Origin: Tisiphia sp964030975
GTDB taxonomy: Bacteria; Pseudomonadota; Alphaproteobacteria; Rickettsiales; Rickettsiaceae
Direction of reading: 5' to 3'
Length of the DNA: 64,000 bases
NCBI RefSeq assembly: GCF_964030975.1
Contig: NZ_CAXIQH010000001.1
Location: 124,001 to 188,000 of the forward strand
Shown here: in pieces, positions 46,176 to 55,006 of the stretch
Layout of the letters: every line of letters starts with the position of its first letter
Position numbering within the stretch: position 1 is the first letter of the stretch
Notes under the pieces: generated by a model
What the model was told of the DNA's origin: nothing
Database searches by the model: none
Seen by the model: only the letters and a program-made list of their open reading frames with translations
Position numbers and translations under genes: made by a program

Positions 46176-46552
46176 AGAAATGTCTGAATTATGATTTTTG
46201 GATCCAATGTTTGGATAATAAGCTTGGTACCATTTGGTTTAATAATGTGGCAAGTGTAGTAATTTTGTTTGGGAGTAGCCACAGGATCAGTATCTATAGA
46301 ATTTACTAGTTGAAATGGAAGGAAATTAATATCTTGTTGCAGTTTTGCTGCAAGTATACGTTGAATTGAACTAATTATTGTTTTATTAATATTGAGATGT
46401 TTGGCTATATCTTTGCAAGAATAGTGATGGAGTAGCTGGCGAACTAATTCCTTTAGATGGTTTGGTATGGGATCAAACTTGTTAGTTTTAGTTTGACGCC
46501 AGGCTTTAAATTGCTGAGCTACTTGCTCAATAGTAATTGATGGTATTTGCAT
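46163..46552 (-). CDS. tnpA: IS66 TnpA (copy D, short form)
   Basis: 129 residues. After the HTH (NINKTIISSIQ) the segment RILAAKLQQD replaces the 18-residue linker of the long form. The DNA there is a 20-bp copy of the IS end (GTATACTTGCAGCAAAACTG). The frame is kept, and the C-terminal part has LDPKIIIQTF in place of LELKTIIQTF. Confidence 0.8.
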   Translation of the reverse strand: MQIPSITIEQVAQQFKAWRQTKTNKFDPIPNHLKELVRQLLHHYSCKDIAKHLNINKTIISSIQRILAAKLQQDINFLPFQLVNSIDTDPVATPKQNYYTCHIIKPNGTKLIIQTLDPKIIIQTFLCCN

Positions 46553-46633
46553 AGTAGGAACCCAAATTTATAAAATAAATTTTATACTAACAAAAAAATT
46601 AGATAGAGTTATGCAGTTTTGCTGCAAGTATAC

Positions 46634-46749
46634 AACGAAATTCCCCGCCCCAAAAATGTTACTGCTCCTCCTCCAGAAACTTGTATCGAGTGTATCTGTT
46701 GCAGCTCTTCTGAATAATTAGGTGTACTAATTTGTCTATTTTCTGCCAT
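46634..46749 (-). pseudogene. N-terminal fragment of a small gene, possibly a double-glycine-leader peptide
   Basis: The ATG at 46749 (ACAGG about 8 bases upstream) opens 38 codons before the IS66 end: MAENRQISTPNYSEELQQIHSI then QVSGGGAVTFLGRGIS. The EELQQIxx...GGG pattern resembles the leader of class II bacteriocins/microcins cleaved after GG by a peptidase-containing ABC transporter, and a glycine-rich hydrophobic mature start follows. The rest of the gene is cut off. No transporter is seen in the window. The assignment is tentative. Confidence 0.45.
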
Positions 46750-46879
46750 AAATAAATACCTGTTTTCATATTATAACATACCCAAGCACTATACTTGACT
46801 ATTGCCATGCACATAATACATTTCATAATACAACGCAAGAAGTTTTTAAAAAATACTATACTCTAATATCAAGTAAATT

Positions 46880-46977
46880 ATGATTGGCTAACTAAAAAGT
46901 AAAAATAAATGAAATATTTTAATAATTATATCATTATTGATATTAGTGGTGTGAATATTTAGTGTATTGTTAAACAA
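46880..46977 (+). pseudogene. Decayed duplicate of the ruvA 5' end
   Basis: ATGATTGGCTAACTAAAAAG... aligns along about 98 bp with the start of ruvA at 47475 (ATGATTGGTAAACTAAAAGG..., then TATGTCATTATTGATGTTAG and GGTGTGGGATATTTAGTG) but has stops and indels. It is noncoding now. It lies 600 bp upstream of the real ruvA. Confidence 0.7.
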
Positions 46978-47043
46978 TTAGAATTGCTGGATTAGAGAGT
47001 TACTTTCTCTATCATTTATTCAAATATTCTATTATTGTTATTA

Positions 47044-47208
47044 GATATGGCTAACCCGATTAGTATTTAGCCATAGTAAATTTGTGTCATTGCGAGGAGC
47101 TACTTCAGTAGCGACGAAGCAATCCAGGAAAGAGATTATATTTGGATTGCTTCATCATGCTTATGCACTTCTCGCAATGACGGAATAATGCTAGTCGGAT
47201 TAGCTATA
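47044..47208. repeat. Hairpin repeat with GGCTAACCCGATTAG ends, copy b
   Basis: The left end GGCTAACCCGATTAGTATTTA and right end CTAGTCGGATTAGCTATA bound the arms GTCATTGCGAGGAGC...GAAGCAATCC and GGATTGCTTCATC...CTCGCAATGACGG. Related to 25513-25674. A single end-like piece (CTAAACCGATTAGTATTTA) lies after ruvB at 49053. Confidence 0.6.
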
Positions 47209-47229
47209 TATTAAATAGAAGAGGAAAAT

Positions 47230-47478
47230 ATGATGAAAGATATCTGTAAAAAAGTCAAATGTATCGTATACTTGCTTATATATGGGGTGGTCACTTGGAT
47301 TGTCGCAAAATTTATACTTATGTCAACATTCCAGGATGATGGTCAATGTCACTGCTCTGAAACTCCAACGTTATTGCATTATATTTTGGCTTTGTTAATA
47401 ACTACAGCACCAGTGATAACATATATATGCACGAGAAATCGTAAGCCAAAAGCAAAATCTGATACTAAAAAATTATGA
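47230..47478 (+). CDS. Small two-helix membrane protein, unknown
   Basis: 82 residues: basic N terminus (MMKDICKKVKC), membrane helix IVYLLIYGVVTWIVAKFIL (12-30), a short loop with CHCSE, a second helix HYILALLITTAPVITYI and a basic tail. GAGGAAA lies just before the ATG. The stop overlaps the ruvA start by 4 bp (ATGA), so it is translationally coupled to ruvAB. I do not recognise the family. Confidence 0.65.
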   Translation: MMKDICKKVKCIVYLLIYGVVTWIVAKFILMSTFQDDGQCHCSETPTLLHYILALLITTAPVITYICTRNRKPKAKSDTKKL

Positions 47479-48077
47479 TTGGTAAACTAAAAGGTAAAAT
47501 AGATGCATGTTTTAATGATTATGTCATTATTGATGTTAGTGGTGTGGGATATTTAGTGTATTGTAGTAGTAAAACTCTAAATAAATTAGTCGTTAATGAG
47601 TTTTGTCAATTATTTATTGAAACGCATGTAAGAGAAGATCATATTAATCTTTACGGCTTTTTATCTCTTGAAGAGAAGTTTGTTTTTAATTTATTACAAT
47701 CAGTGAACGGCATTGGAACAAGGATGGCTTTAGCTATTTTATCAAATTTATCACCTGAGCAAATCCAATCAGCGATAGCCAGGCGGGATAAAGAAGCTTT
47801 TAAAGCCGTTTCCGGTGTTGGGCTAAAATTAGCTGAACGAATTATCATAGAGTTAAAGGATAAAGCCTTAACTAACCTTGCTAACAATCTTCCCCTCGAT
47901 AAGAATGATAGTGACTTAGCTAAGATATCATCTGATGCTACATTAGTTTTAACCTCACTTGGTGTTAATAGAGCTGAAGCACATAATTTAGTACAGGAAA
48001 TTATTGCAAAGAATCCTGATCTCTCTATTAATGAACTAATTAAACTTGCATTAAAGGCACGTAGTTCCAATGTCTAA
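47475..48077 (+). CDS. ruvA: Holliday junction branch migration protein RuvA
   Basis: 200 residues: N-terminal OB-fold (MIGKLKGKIDACFNDYVIIDVSGVGYLVYCS), helix-hairpin-helix segments (LLQSVNGIGTRMALAILSNL; AVSGVGLKLAERIIIELKDK) and the C-terminal RuvB-binding domain. It forms the tetramer that binds Holliday junctions and loads RuvB. It overlaps ruvB by 8 bp. Confidence 0.95.
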   Translation: MIGKLKGKIDACFNDYVIIDVSGVGYLVYCSSKTLNKLVVNEFCQLFIETHVREDHINLYGFLSLEEKFVFNLLQSVNGIGTRMALAILSNLSPEQIQSAIARRDKEAFKAVSGVGLKLAERIIIELKDKALTNLANNLPLDKNDSDLAKISSDATLVLTSLGVNRAEAHNLVQEIIAKNPDLSINELIKLALKARSSNV

Positions 48078-49056
48078 AAACGTTTTATCAGCTGATATAC
48101 TCCCAAGCGATCAAGAGTTTTCTCTACGACCTAGCTACTTAAAAGAATTTGTTGGACAACAACAAATCAAAGAGAATTTATCCATTTTCATCCAAGCAGC
48201 TAAAAATAGGTCTGAACATTTAGATCATACCTTATTTTATGGTCCCCCTGGACTTGGTAAAACCACTCTTGCCCAAATTATTTCTAAGGAAATGGGAGTA
48301 AATTTTAAGTCCACCTCAGGACCTGCTATATCAAAAGCAGCTGACCTAGCTGCCATACTTACTAATTTGCAAGATAATGACGTGTTATTTATTGATGAAA
48401 TTCACCGTCTTAGCACAAATATTGAAGAAGTATTGTACCAAGCAATGGAAGATTTCGCTTTAGATATAGTTATTGGCGAAGGACCAGCAGCAAGATCAGT
48501 AAAAATCAATCTACCTAATTTTACTTTAGTTGGAGCAACTACTAGACTCGGTCTATTGAGCAACCCTTTGAGAGATAGATTCGGTATACCATTACGTTTA
48601 CATTTTTATAATGTGGCTGAATTAAAACTTGTTTTGAGTAGAGCTAGTAAATTGCTGGCAATTAATGTAACCGATGATGCGTTAGAAGAAATAGCGGGGC
48701 GTAGTAGAGGAACCCCAAGAATTGCCCTTAGACTAATTAGACGGGTGAGAGACTTCGCTTCTGTCGATGATCAGCTAGAAATTGATAAAAATATTGCCAA
48801 TATTTCACTAAATCGATTAGAAGTTGACAAAATAGGTTTGGACAGTAATGATTATAGATACTTAAAGTTTATAGCTGATAATTATGGTGGGGGTCCGGTT
48901 GGTATAGAGACAATTGCCGCAGCTCTATCAGAACAACGTGATGCTGTTGAAGAGACTATCGAACCCTATCTAATACAAATAGGATTATTACAACGCACCC
49001 CGAGAGGCAGAGTCATTACTAAAAATGCCTTTGACCATCTTGGAATATATAGCTAA
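48070..49056 (+). CDS. ruvB: Holliday junction branch migration ATPase RuvB
   Basis: 328 residues. AAA+ motor with Walker A FYGPPGLGKTTLAQII, Walker B VLFIDEIHRL, sensor/arginine-finger region VGATTRLGLLSNPLRDRFGI and a C-terminal winged helix (GGGPVGIETIAAALSEQRDAVEETIEPYLIQIGLLQRTPRGR). It powers branch migration with RuvA. Confidence 0.97.
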   Translation: MSKNVLSADILPSDQEFSLRPSYLKEFVGQQQIKENLSIFIQAAKNRSEHLDHTLFYGPPGLGKTTLAQIISKEMGVNFKSTSGPAISKAADLAAILTNLQDNDVLFIDEIHRLSTNIEEVLYQAMEDFALDIVIGEGPAARSVKINLPNFTLVGATTRLGLLSNPLRDRFGIPLRLHFYNVAELKLVLSRASKLLAINVTDDALEEIAGRSRGTPRIALRLIRRVRDFASVDDQLEIDKNIANISLNRLEVDKIGLDSNDYRYLKFIADNYGGGPVGIETIAAALSEQRDAVEETIEPYLIQIGLLQRTPRGRVITKNAFDHLGIYS

Positions 49057-49110
49057 ACCGATTAGTATTTATCCATAGCAAACTAAAGATACTTAAGGAA
49101 GGAATATTAT

Positions 49111-50109
49111 ATGCAAAAAGCTTTAACTTTTATAATTGCGGCAGCAATTATTTACTCTATTGTTCAAATGAAAACGCAATCTCCACCTGAGGAGAATGCC
49201 CCTAAGGTTCAGACGACCAACGAAGCAGAAAGTACTAACAATACTAGTACTAGCACTCCTGAACAAGCAAATATACCATTAACTGGTAATTTCCTTGAAA
49301 AAACTGTTTCAAAAGTTTTGATCAATGCTCTTAAAACAGAAGAAGGTAGACTATTCTTTGAAAACTTACTACAACCAACTAATAAACCTATTACTGATGG
49401 TAAATATACTATAGAGGTTAATAGAGATTTAATTCAGCCAATGTTTAAGATTAATAGCTTTGGTAATGGGACTGTTGGTCCAGCGACTTGTGGTCATGTA
49501 GTCACATTACATTACCAATTATTGGATATTAACAATAACTTACTCAGCGAAAATACTAAAACCTTTACCCTTGGTTCTCGAACAATTATGCCAGGAATTG
49601 ATTCTGTAGTAGTAGGTATGATGGTTGGACAAACCAGACAAGCTATACTTCCTGCAAAATATGTATATTCTAACGAAGAAAATAAAGCATATGATTCACC
49701 TTACAGGGTTAATATTGTCCTAAATTCAATATTACCTAATAATTTTGTTAATAGTCATGAAGTAAAGATATTTGATGATGAAATAGCTTATAGGATGCCG
49801 TTATTATGTGGAGATAAAGTAGGGGTTGATGCAAAGATTACTAAATTATCGAATGGACAGGTGCTTTATGATTCAGTGCAAGAAGGTAAAAAACTAGACA
49901 TAAAAATTGGTGATATTAATTGCCCTTTAATTGTGTCGTATGCTCTGCATGGTAAAGTACCAGTTGGCACTAGAACGGTAATTGCCAAAGGTAAGTTATT
50001 TAAAGCACTTGGTTCTAATATCAATAGAATGCTTAATCAAAGTAAGATCCCTATGGACGAATATTTGATGCTGGAATTAACAAATTTTCAAACAAGACTT
50101 CCTGGATAA
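49111..50109 (+). CDS. FKBP-type peptidyl-prolyl isomerase, exported or membrane-anchored
   Basis: 332 residues with an N-terminal hydrophobic signal/anchor (LTFIIAAAIIYSIVQM, 5-20), a Thr/Asn/Glu-rich linker, and a FKBP-like domain (GHVVTLHYQLLDINNNLLSENTKTFTLG ... IMPGIDSVVVGMMVGQTRQAILPAKYVY, about 130-200). A second half (about 225-325) has a looser FKBP-like pattern (GDKVGVDAKITKLSNGQVLYDSVQ). The aromatic pocket is only partly kept, so it may act as a chaperone. AAGGAAGG precedes the start. Confidence 0.82.
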   Translation: MQKALTFIIAAAIIYSIVQMKTQSPPEENAPKVQTTNEAESTNNTSTSTPEQANIPLTGNFLEKTVSKVLINALKTEEGRLFFENLLQPTNKPITDGKYTIEVNRDLIQPMFKINSFGNGTVGPATCGHVVTLHYQLLDINNNLLSENTKTFTLGSRTIMPGIDSVVVGMMVGQTRQAILPAKYVYSNEENKAYDSPYRVNIVLNSILPNNFVNSHEVKIFDDEIAYRMPLLCGDKVGVDAKITKLSNGQVLYDSVQEGKKLDIKIGDINCPLIVSYALHGKVPVGTRTVIAKGKLFKALGSNINRMLNQSKIPMDEYLMLELTNFQTRLPG

Positions 50110-50132
50110 GTCAAAGATAATTGAGGGAAAAA

Positions 50133-51026
50133 ATGCACGATACTAATTACAATACTAAAAGAGCAACTGTACCAGCTCTTGAAGAGTTATTATTTGAACC
50201 CATAAAAGTACTAGATCATGGTTTTATCAGGGTTATTGATTATATGGGTGATGATAGTAGCATAGTACAAGCAGCACGAGTATCGTATGGTAAAGGGACA
50301 AAACAACTAAGCCAAGATAAAGGTTTAATTAATTACCTAATGCGTCACAAACATACGACACCATTTGAAATGTGTGATATCAAATTTCATATTAAACTAC
50401 CTATCTTTGTTGCAAGACAATGGATACGTCATAGAACCGCTAGTGTTAATGAATATTCAGCTAGATATTCTATATTAGGAAATGAATTTTATTTACCAGA
50501 AAAACAGAATCTTGCTGCTCAATCTACAACAAATAAGCAAGGAAGAAGTGATGAAGAAATTCCAGAAAAAATTGCAGATAAAGTATTAGTGCTACTAGAA
50601 AAAGATGCTAAAATATGCTATCAGCATTATACTGAAATGATGAACCAAGATGAACAGGGGAATATTATCGATGAAAATACCATAGGTATTACTAGGGAAC
50701 TTGCAAGAATGAATTTAACCTTAAACTATTATACAGAATGGTATTGGAAAATTAATTTGCATAATCTGTTAAATTTTCTGTTACTACGAGCCGATTCTCA
50801 TGCTCAATACGAAATCAGAATATATGCAGAAAAGATGCTAGAAATAGTGAAAGCTTGGGTACCTTTTACTTATGACTCTTTTAAGGAATATAGACTAGAA
50901 GGTAATAATATTTCTAAAAAAGGACTGGATGTCATAAAAAGACTAATTAATAAAGAAGATGTTACTCTAGAATCTAGTGGTATGACCAAAAGAGAATGGG
51001 ATGAATTAATGAAAGTTATTGGATAG
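50133..51026 (+). CDS. thyX: FAD-dependent thymidylate synthase
   Basis: 297 residues from the ATG at 50133, chosen because GAGGGA lies directly upstream; the frame also has a TTG at 50121. The ThyX signature RHRxxSxNExSxRY is exact (RHRTASVNEYSARY), and the dUMP/FAD regions FVARQWIRHRT and ELARMNLTLNYYTEWYWKINLHNLLNFLLLRADSHAQYEIR are clear. It makes dTMP using folate and reduced flavin in place of ThyA. Confidence 0.96.
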   Translation: MHDTNYNTKRATVPALEELLFEPIKVLDHGFIRVIDYMGDDSSIVQAARVSYGKGTKQLSQDKGLINYLMRHKHTTPFEMCDIKFHIKLPIFVARQWIRHRTASVNEYSARYSILGNEFYLPEKQNLAAQSTTNKQGRSDEEIPEKIADKVLVLLEKDAKICYQHYTEMMNQDEQGNIIDENTIGITRELARMNLTLNYYTEWYWKINLHNLLNFLLLRADSHAQYEIRIYAEKMLEIVKAWVPFTYDSFKEYRLEGNNISKKGLDVIKRLINKEDVTLESSGMTKREWDELMKVIG

Positions 51027-51096
51027 TAAAACAAAGGTGACCGTTCACGGGCTTTTAAGGAAGTAGATTAATTAATTCCTGACAAGGGTTTACGTG

Positions 51097-51340
51097 CATA
51101 GCCCTACATTTTTTATTTTGTAGTGAAAGTGTAATTCAACATAATGTATCAATTTAAGAAAAAAAACCGATCTCTAACTGTCATTGCGAGGAGCCACTTT
51201 AGGCGACGAAGCAATCCAAAAGACCAGAAGTGGATTGCTTCGTCGTGCTTACACACTCCTCGCAATGACGCTTGTGTAGCATAATATCCTTATAATTTTT
51301 TGCTATTTTTACGATAGAATAAAAAATGTAGGGTACTATG
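51097..51340. mobile_element. MITE with CATAG(TA)CCCTACATTTTTTATT ends, copy b
   Basis: 244 bp, flanked by the 9-bp duplication GTTTACGTG (51088-51096 and 51341-51349). Nearly identical to copy a (42275-42520), except that the central loop is inverted (AAAAGACCAGAAGT) and the left end lacks TA. It lies between thyX and the murA 3' end. Confidence 0.9.
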
Positions 51341-51370
51341 GTTTACGTGTCAGAGTACTTATCTGTTTTT

Positions 51371-52645
51371 TTAAACACTATCCCCTGTAACTCGTACTAT
51401 GTTTGCTCCACAATTACTTAATTTTTTTTCCAAGGTTTGATATCCACGATCTAAGTGGTAAATTCGATGTATTTTTGTTGTATCATTGGCGGCAAGTCCA
51501 GCTAATACTAGAGACACCGAGGCTCTGAGATCGCTTGCCATAACTTCAGCACCTGTCAAAAAAGGTACACCGTGTATTATAGCACTATTTCCTTTAACTG
51601 TTATATTTGCACCCATTCGGCATAATTCAGGAACATGCATAAAGCGGTTTTCAAAAATAGTTTCGGTGATTGTAGAAGAACCGCTGCAAAGAGTCATAAG
51701 ACTCATAAACTGAGCTTGGAAGTCTGTTGCAAAACCTGGATATGGGCTTGTATGGATATCTACGGGATTTAATCTGTCTACATAAGAAACTCTTAAACCA
51801 TTATCAATAGGTTCAACTTTTATGCCAGCTTCAATGAGTTTTAATACTATATTTTCAACAATATTGCTATTAATTCCATAAATATTTAAATTGCCTTTAG
51901 TAATGGCCGCCGCCATCATGTAGGTACCAGCTTCAATACGATCCGGCATGACTGAATAGTGGGTATTTTTTAAATAAGATTTACCAGCAATTCTTACTTC
52001 GCTTGTACCAATTCCATTTATTTCCGCACCCATTTTGTTAAGACAATGGCATAGATCAACAATTTCTGGTTCTCTAGCACAGTTAAATAATATTGTTTCT
52101 CCTTCAGCTAAAGTCGCTGCCATTATGGAGTTAATTGTTGCTCCAACAGATATTTGTTTAAAAACAAAATGTACAGCTTTTAATCTACCTTTGATTGTAG
52201 CATTAATATAACCATGATCAACATCAATATTTGCTCCCATAGCTTGCAGAGCTGCTATATGTAAATCTACTTGCCGAGCACCTATAGCACATCCTCCAGG
52301 TAAGGAAACCTTAGCTTTAGAGAATCTAGAGAGTAGAGGTCCAAGAACCCAAATAGAAGCACGCATTTTACGTACTATATCATATGGTGCAGTAAAATTA
52401 TTAATATTGCTGCTATCGATATCCATGCTCAAGTGATCTTGATGATCAGTTACAGTGACAACACTACCTAAATTCTCAAGTAATTTTTTCATTGTGAGAA
52501 TATCGGTAAGCTTTGGAATATTATTAATATTAAGCTTATCCGTAAGGAGTGCAGCTGTCATAATCGGTAACGCCGCATTCTTAGCCCCGCTAATGCTAAT
52601 ACTACCTTCAAGGGGGATACCACCTTTAATTATTAAACTGTCCAT
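51371..52645 (-). CDS. murA: UDP-N-acetylglucosamine 1-carboxyvinyltransferase
   Basis: 424 residues. The EPSP-synthase-like fold is recognisable: ISGAKNAALPIMTAALLT (UDP-GlcNAc/PEP site lysine and asparagine), the catalytic-loop cysteine in LPGGCAIGARQVDLHI (so fosfomycin-type residue present), MPDRIEAGTYMMAAAIT and ATDFQAQFMSLM. It makes the first committed step of peptidoglycan synthesis. Monocistronic. Confidence 0.96.
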   Translation of the reverse strand: MDSLIIKGGIPLEGSISISGAKNAALPIMTAALLTDKLNINNIPKLTDILTMKKLLENLGSVVTVTDHQDHLSMDIDSSNINNFTAPYDIVRKMRASIWVLGPLLSRFSKAKVSLPGGCAIGARQVDLHIAALQAMGANIDVDHGYINATIKGRLKAVHFVFKQISVGATINSIMAATLAEGETILFNCAREPEIVDLCHCLNKMGAEINGIGTSEVRIAGKSYLKNTHYSVMPDRIEAGTYMMAAAITKGNLNIYGINSNIVENIVLKLIEAGIKVEPIDNGLRVSYVDRLNPVDIHTSPYPGFATDFQAQFMSLMTLCSGSSTITETIFENRFMHVPELCRMGANITVKGNSAIIHGVPFLTGAEVMASDLRASVSLVLAGLAANDTTKIHRIYHLDRGYQTLEKKLSNCGANIVRVTGDSV

Positions 52646-52737
52646 AGGAATTCCTTATTATATAATAACCTGAATTTGATATAACTTGTTATATCAAATT
52701 CAGGTATAAGTCAATCAGGTTTAAAGCGGCATATAAC

Positions 52738-52973
52738 CAGGGCAGTTTAAAAGTCGCAACTAATGATATAAAATACTAGATTATAGAAACGAATAACCGT
52801 CATCGCGAGCCACGAAGTGGCGTGGCGATCCAAATAAACAGCTTGCTGTTTTATTTTTGCCGTTGCAATTTTTTGGATTGCCGTGTCGTAGCGAAGCGGC
52901 TCCTCGCAATGACGTTTATGCATTTCTCAAAACAGATTCTTATATCATTAGTTGCGACTTTTAAACTGCCCTG
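52738..52973. mobile_element. Hairpin MITE with CAGGGCAGTTTAAAAGT ends, copy b
   Basis: 236 bp; inverted ends CAGGGCAGTTTAAAAGTCGC and GCGACTTTTAAACTGCCCTG extending into ACTAATGATATAA on both sides. Flanked by the 9-bp duplication GCATATAAC (52729-52737 and 52974-52982). The inner arms carry GTCATCGCGAGCCACGAAGTGG / CTCCTCGCAATGACG. It is in the gap upstream of murA and downstream of rpsA. Confidence 0.85.
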
Positions 52974-53091
52974 GCATATAACCTGTTCAATAGATGATTT
53001 TAATAATTAAAGTATCTATTGAATAATAAAAAAGTTAAAACGCATACGAAGAACCGTTTCCAGTATGCATTTTTCATTGTTAATCTCAATA

Positions 53092-54861
53092 TCATTTTGT
53101 CTTATCATCTTTACTATCGTCAAGAGCTGCTCCAAGTATGTCTCCTAGACTAGCTCCACTGTCAGCAGAACCATATTCTTTGATAGCTTTTTCTCTCCTT
53201 TCTATTTCAAGAGCTTTTATTGATAAAGTAATTTTATGAGATGCTTTATCAATGGTAATGATTTTTGCATCAATTCTGTCATTAGGGGCAAATCTTTCAG
53301 TTTTTTGCTCGGTTTTTTCACTAGAAAGATCAGTCTTCTTGATGAAGCCCGATATTTTATTGTCTAAAGCAACTTCTATCCTATCATCTTGAACTGCAGT
53401 GACTGAGCAAGTAACGACCATATTTTTTTTGTACATCTCAACTTCATCTTGCTGCGTTTCTTCACTTAATTGTTTAATACCTAAGCTTATACGTTCCTTT
53501 TCAATGTCAATGGATAAAACCTTACATTCTATTTGATCATTCTTTTTATATGTTTTTAACAGTTCAATACCATTACCTTCCCAGCTTATATCTGTCTCAT
53601 GAATCATGCCGTCAATGTTATCATCAAGTGCTACAAACATACCAAAGTCAGTGATATTTCGTATTGGCGCTTTAATTATACTACCTATTGGATTACGATG
53701 GGCGAACTCAATAAGGGGGTTAGCTTGACACTGCTTAATACTTAAAGATATTCTATGTTTATCAGTATCAACTTCTAAAATTGTGAATTGTACTTCTTGA
53801 CCAATAGTAAGCATTTTCTTAGGATGTTGATTTAATTTTACCCAACTAATTTCGCTTGAATGAACAAGCCCCTCAATGCCATCTTTTAGTTCAATAAATA
53901 CTCCATAATCAGCAATATTTGTTACTTTGCCAGTCATTATTGTACCAACCGGGAATTCTTCTTTTATACTTTGCCATGGATTATGGTCAAGTTGCTTCAT
54001 ACCAAGTGAAATTCTCTTAGTTTCTTCGTTAAATTTTATAACTATAACTTTAACTTTTTGATCTAACGACAAAACTTCAGAAGGGTGATTTATTCTACTC
54101 CATGAAATATCAGTAACGTGCAATAAACCGTCTACATTACCTGAACTACCTAAAGCGATAAATGCACCATAATCAGTGATATTTTTTACTGCACCATCTA
54201 ATATTATTCCTTCCTTAATTTTCGATAACATTTCATCCCTAGCCTCAGATCTTGATTCCTCAAGTATAGCTCTTCTAGAAACTACAATATTACCAAGTTT
54301 TTTATCCATCTTTAAAATTTGGAATGGTTGTTTGATACCCATTAACGAAGAAATATCTTTTATTGGTCTAACATCTACCTGACTTCCAGGCAAGAAAGCA
54401 ACAACCCCTGATACGTCAACGGTAAATCCACCTTTTACACGCCCAAATATTACCCCATCAACAAACTGCTTTTTAGCACATGCAATTTCTAAATGTCCCC
54501 ATGATTCTTCTCTAATAGCTTTTTCACGACTCAATATAGTTCTACCGTTGCGACCTTCAATTTTCTCAATATATACATCAACTATATCACCAACTTCTGG
54601 TAAAGGTTGACTACTAGCTAGGGCAAATTCTTCTACGGGAACTCTACCTTCATTCTTTAATCCAACGTCAACTATGATAATTCCTTTGGCAATACCTACT
54701 ACTTGACCTTTGACAACAGTACCTTCTTTTATATGACTAGTACTTATGGTTTCAAGCATTTGTGCAAAATCCTCATGAGATTGAAGGCTAATTTCTGCAA
54801 GTTGGGAAACAAATTTTTTCTTAATTTTCTGCATATTATTCTCTAATACTAGTTGTGCCAT
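53092..54861 (-). CDS. rpsA: 30S ribosomal protein S1
   Basis: 589 residues with six S1 RNA-binding repeats, e.g. IKEGTVVKGQVVGIAKGIIIVDVGLKNEGRVPVEEF, GAVKNITDYGAFIALG, GKVTNIADYGVFIELKDGIEGLVHSSEISW and APIRNITDFGMFVALDDNIDGMIHETDISW. It binds mRNA and assists initiation. The start at 54861 is the first in frame; a second ATG at MQKIKKKFVSQLAEI (residue 10) is closer to the usual rickettsial length and is a real alternative. cmk lies 145 bp upstream on the same strand, the usual cmk-rpsA order. Confidence 0.95.
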   Translation of the reverse strand: MAQLVLENNMQKIKKKFVSQLAEISLQSHEDFAQMLETISTSHIKEGTVVKGQVVGIAKGIIIVDVGLKNEGRVPVEEFALASSQPLPEVGDIVDVYIEKIEGRNGRTILSREKAIREESWGHLEIACAKKQFVDGVIFGRVKGGFTVDVSGVVAFLPGSQVDVRPIKDISSLMGIKQPFQILKMDKKLGNIVVSRRAILEESRSEARDEMLSKIKEGIILDGAVKNITDYGAFIALGSSGNVDGLLHVTDISWSRINHPSEVLSLDQKVKVIVIKFNEETKRISLGMKQLDHNPWQSIKEEFPVGTIMTGKVTNIADYGVFIELKDGIEGLVHSSEISWVKLNQHPKKMLTIGQEVQFTILEVDTDKHRISLSIKQCQANPLIEFAHRNPIGSIIKAPIRNITDFGMFVALDDNIDGMIHETDISWEGNGIELLKTYKKNDQIECKVLSIDIEKERISLGIKQLSEETQQDEVEMYKKNMVVTCSVTAVQDDRIEVALDNKISGFIKKTDLSSEKTEQKTERFAPNDRIDAKIITIDKASHKITLSIKALEIERREKAIKEYGSADSGASLGDILGAALDDSKDDKTK

Positions 54862-55006
54862 CTAGTATAATAAATATAGTCAATTGATTTGAATTTGCTC
54901 AAGCGAGTTGCTTTCTATCTCACTAGTAATCAAATCCAACTAAATCAACTATGAATGGTTAATAAATGTAGATAAAACAACCTATGGCACATAAAATATG
55001 TTGATG

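Larger units (their letters stand above)
44008..46633. mobile_element. IS66-family element, copy D (short-form tnpA)
   Basis: 2626 bp with full inverted ends and tnpC/tnpB/tnpA complete. The flanks are GAACAATT (metK) on the left and AACGAAAT (a different gene) on the right, so there is no target duplication. It therefore marks a rearrangement between IS66 copies. Confidence 0.9.
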
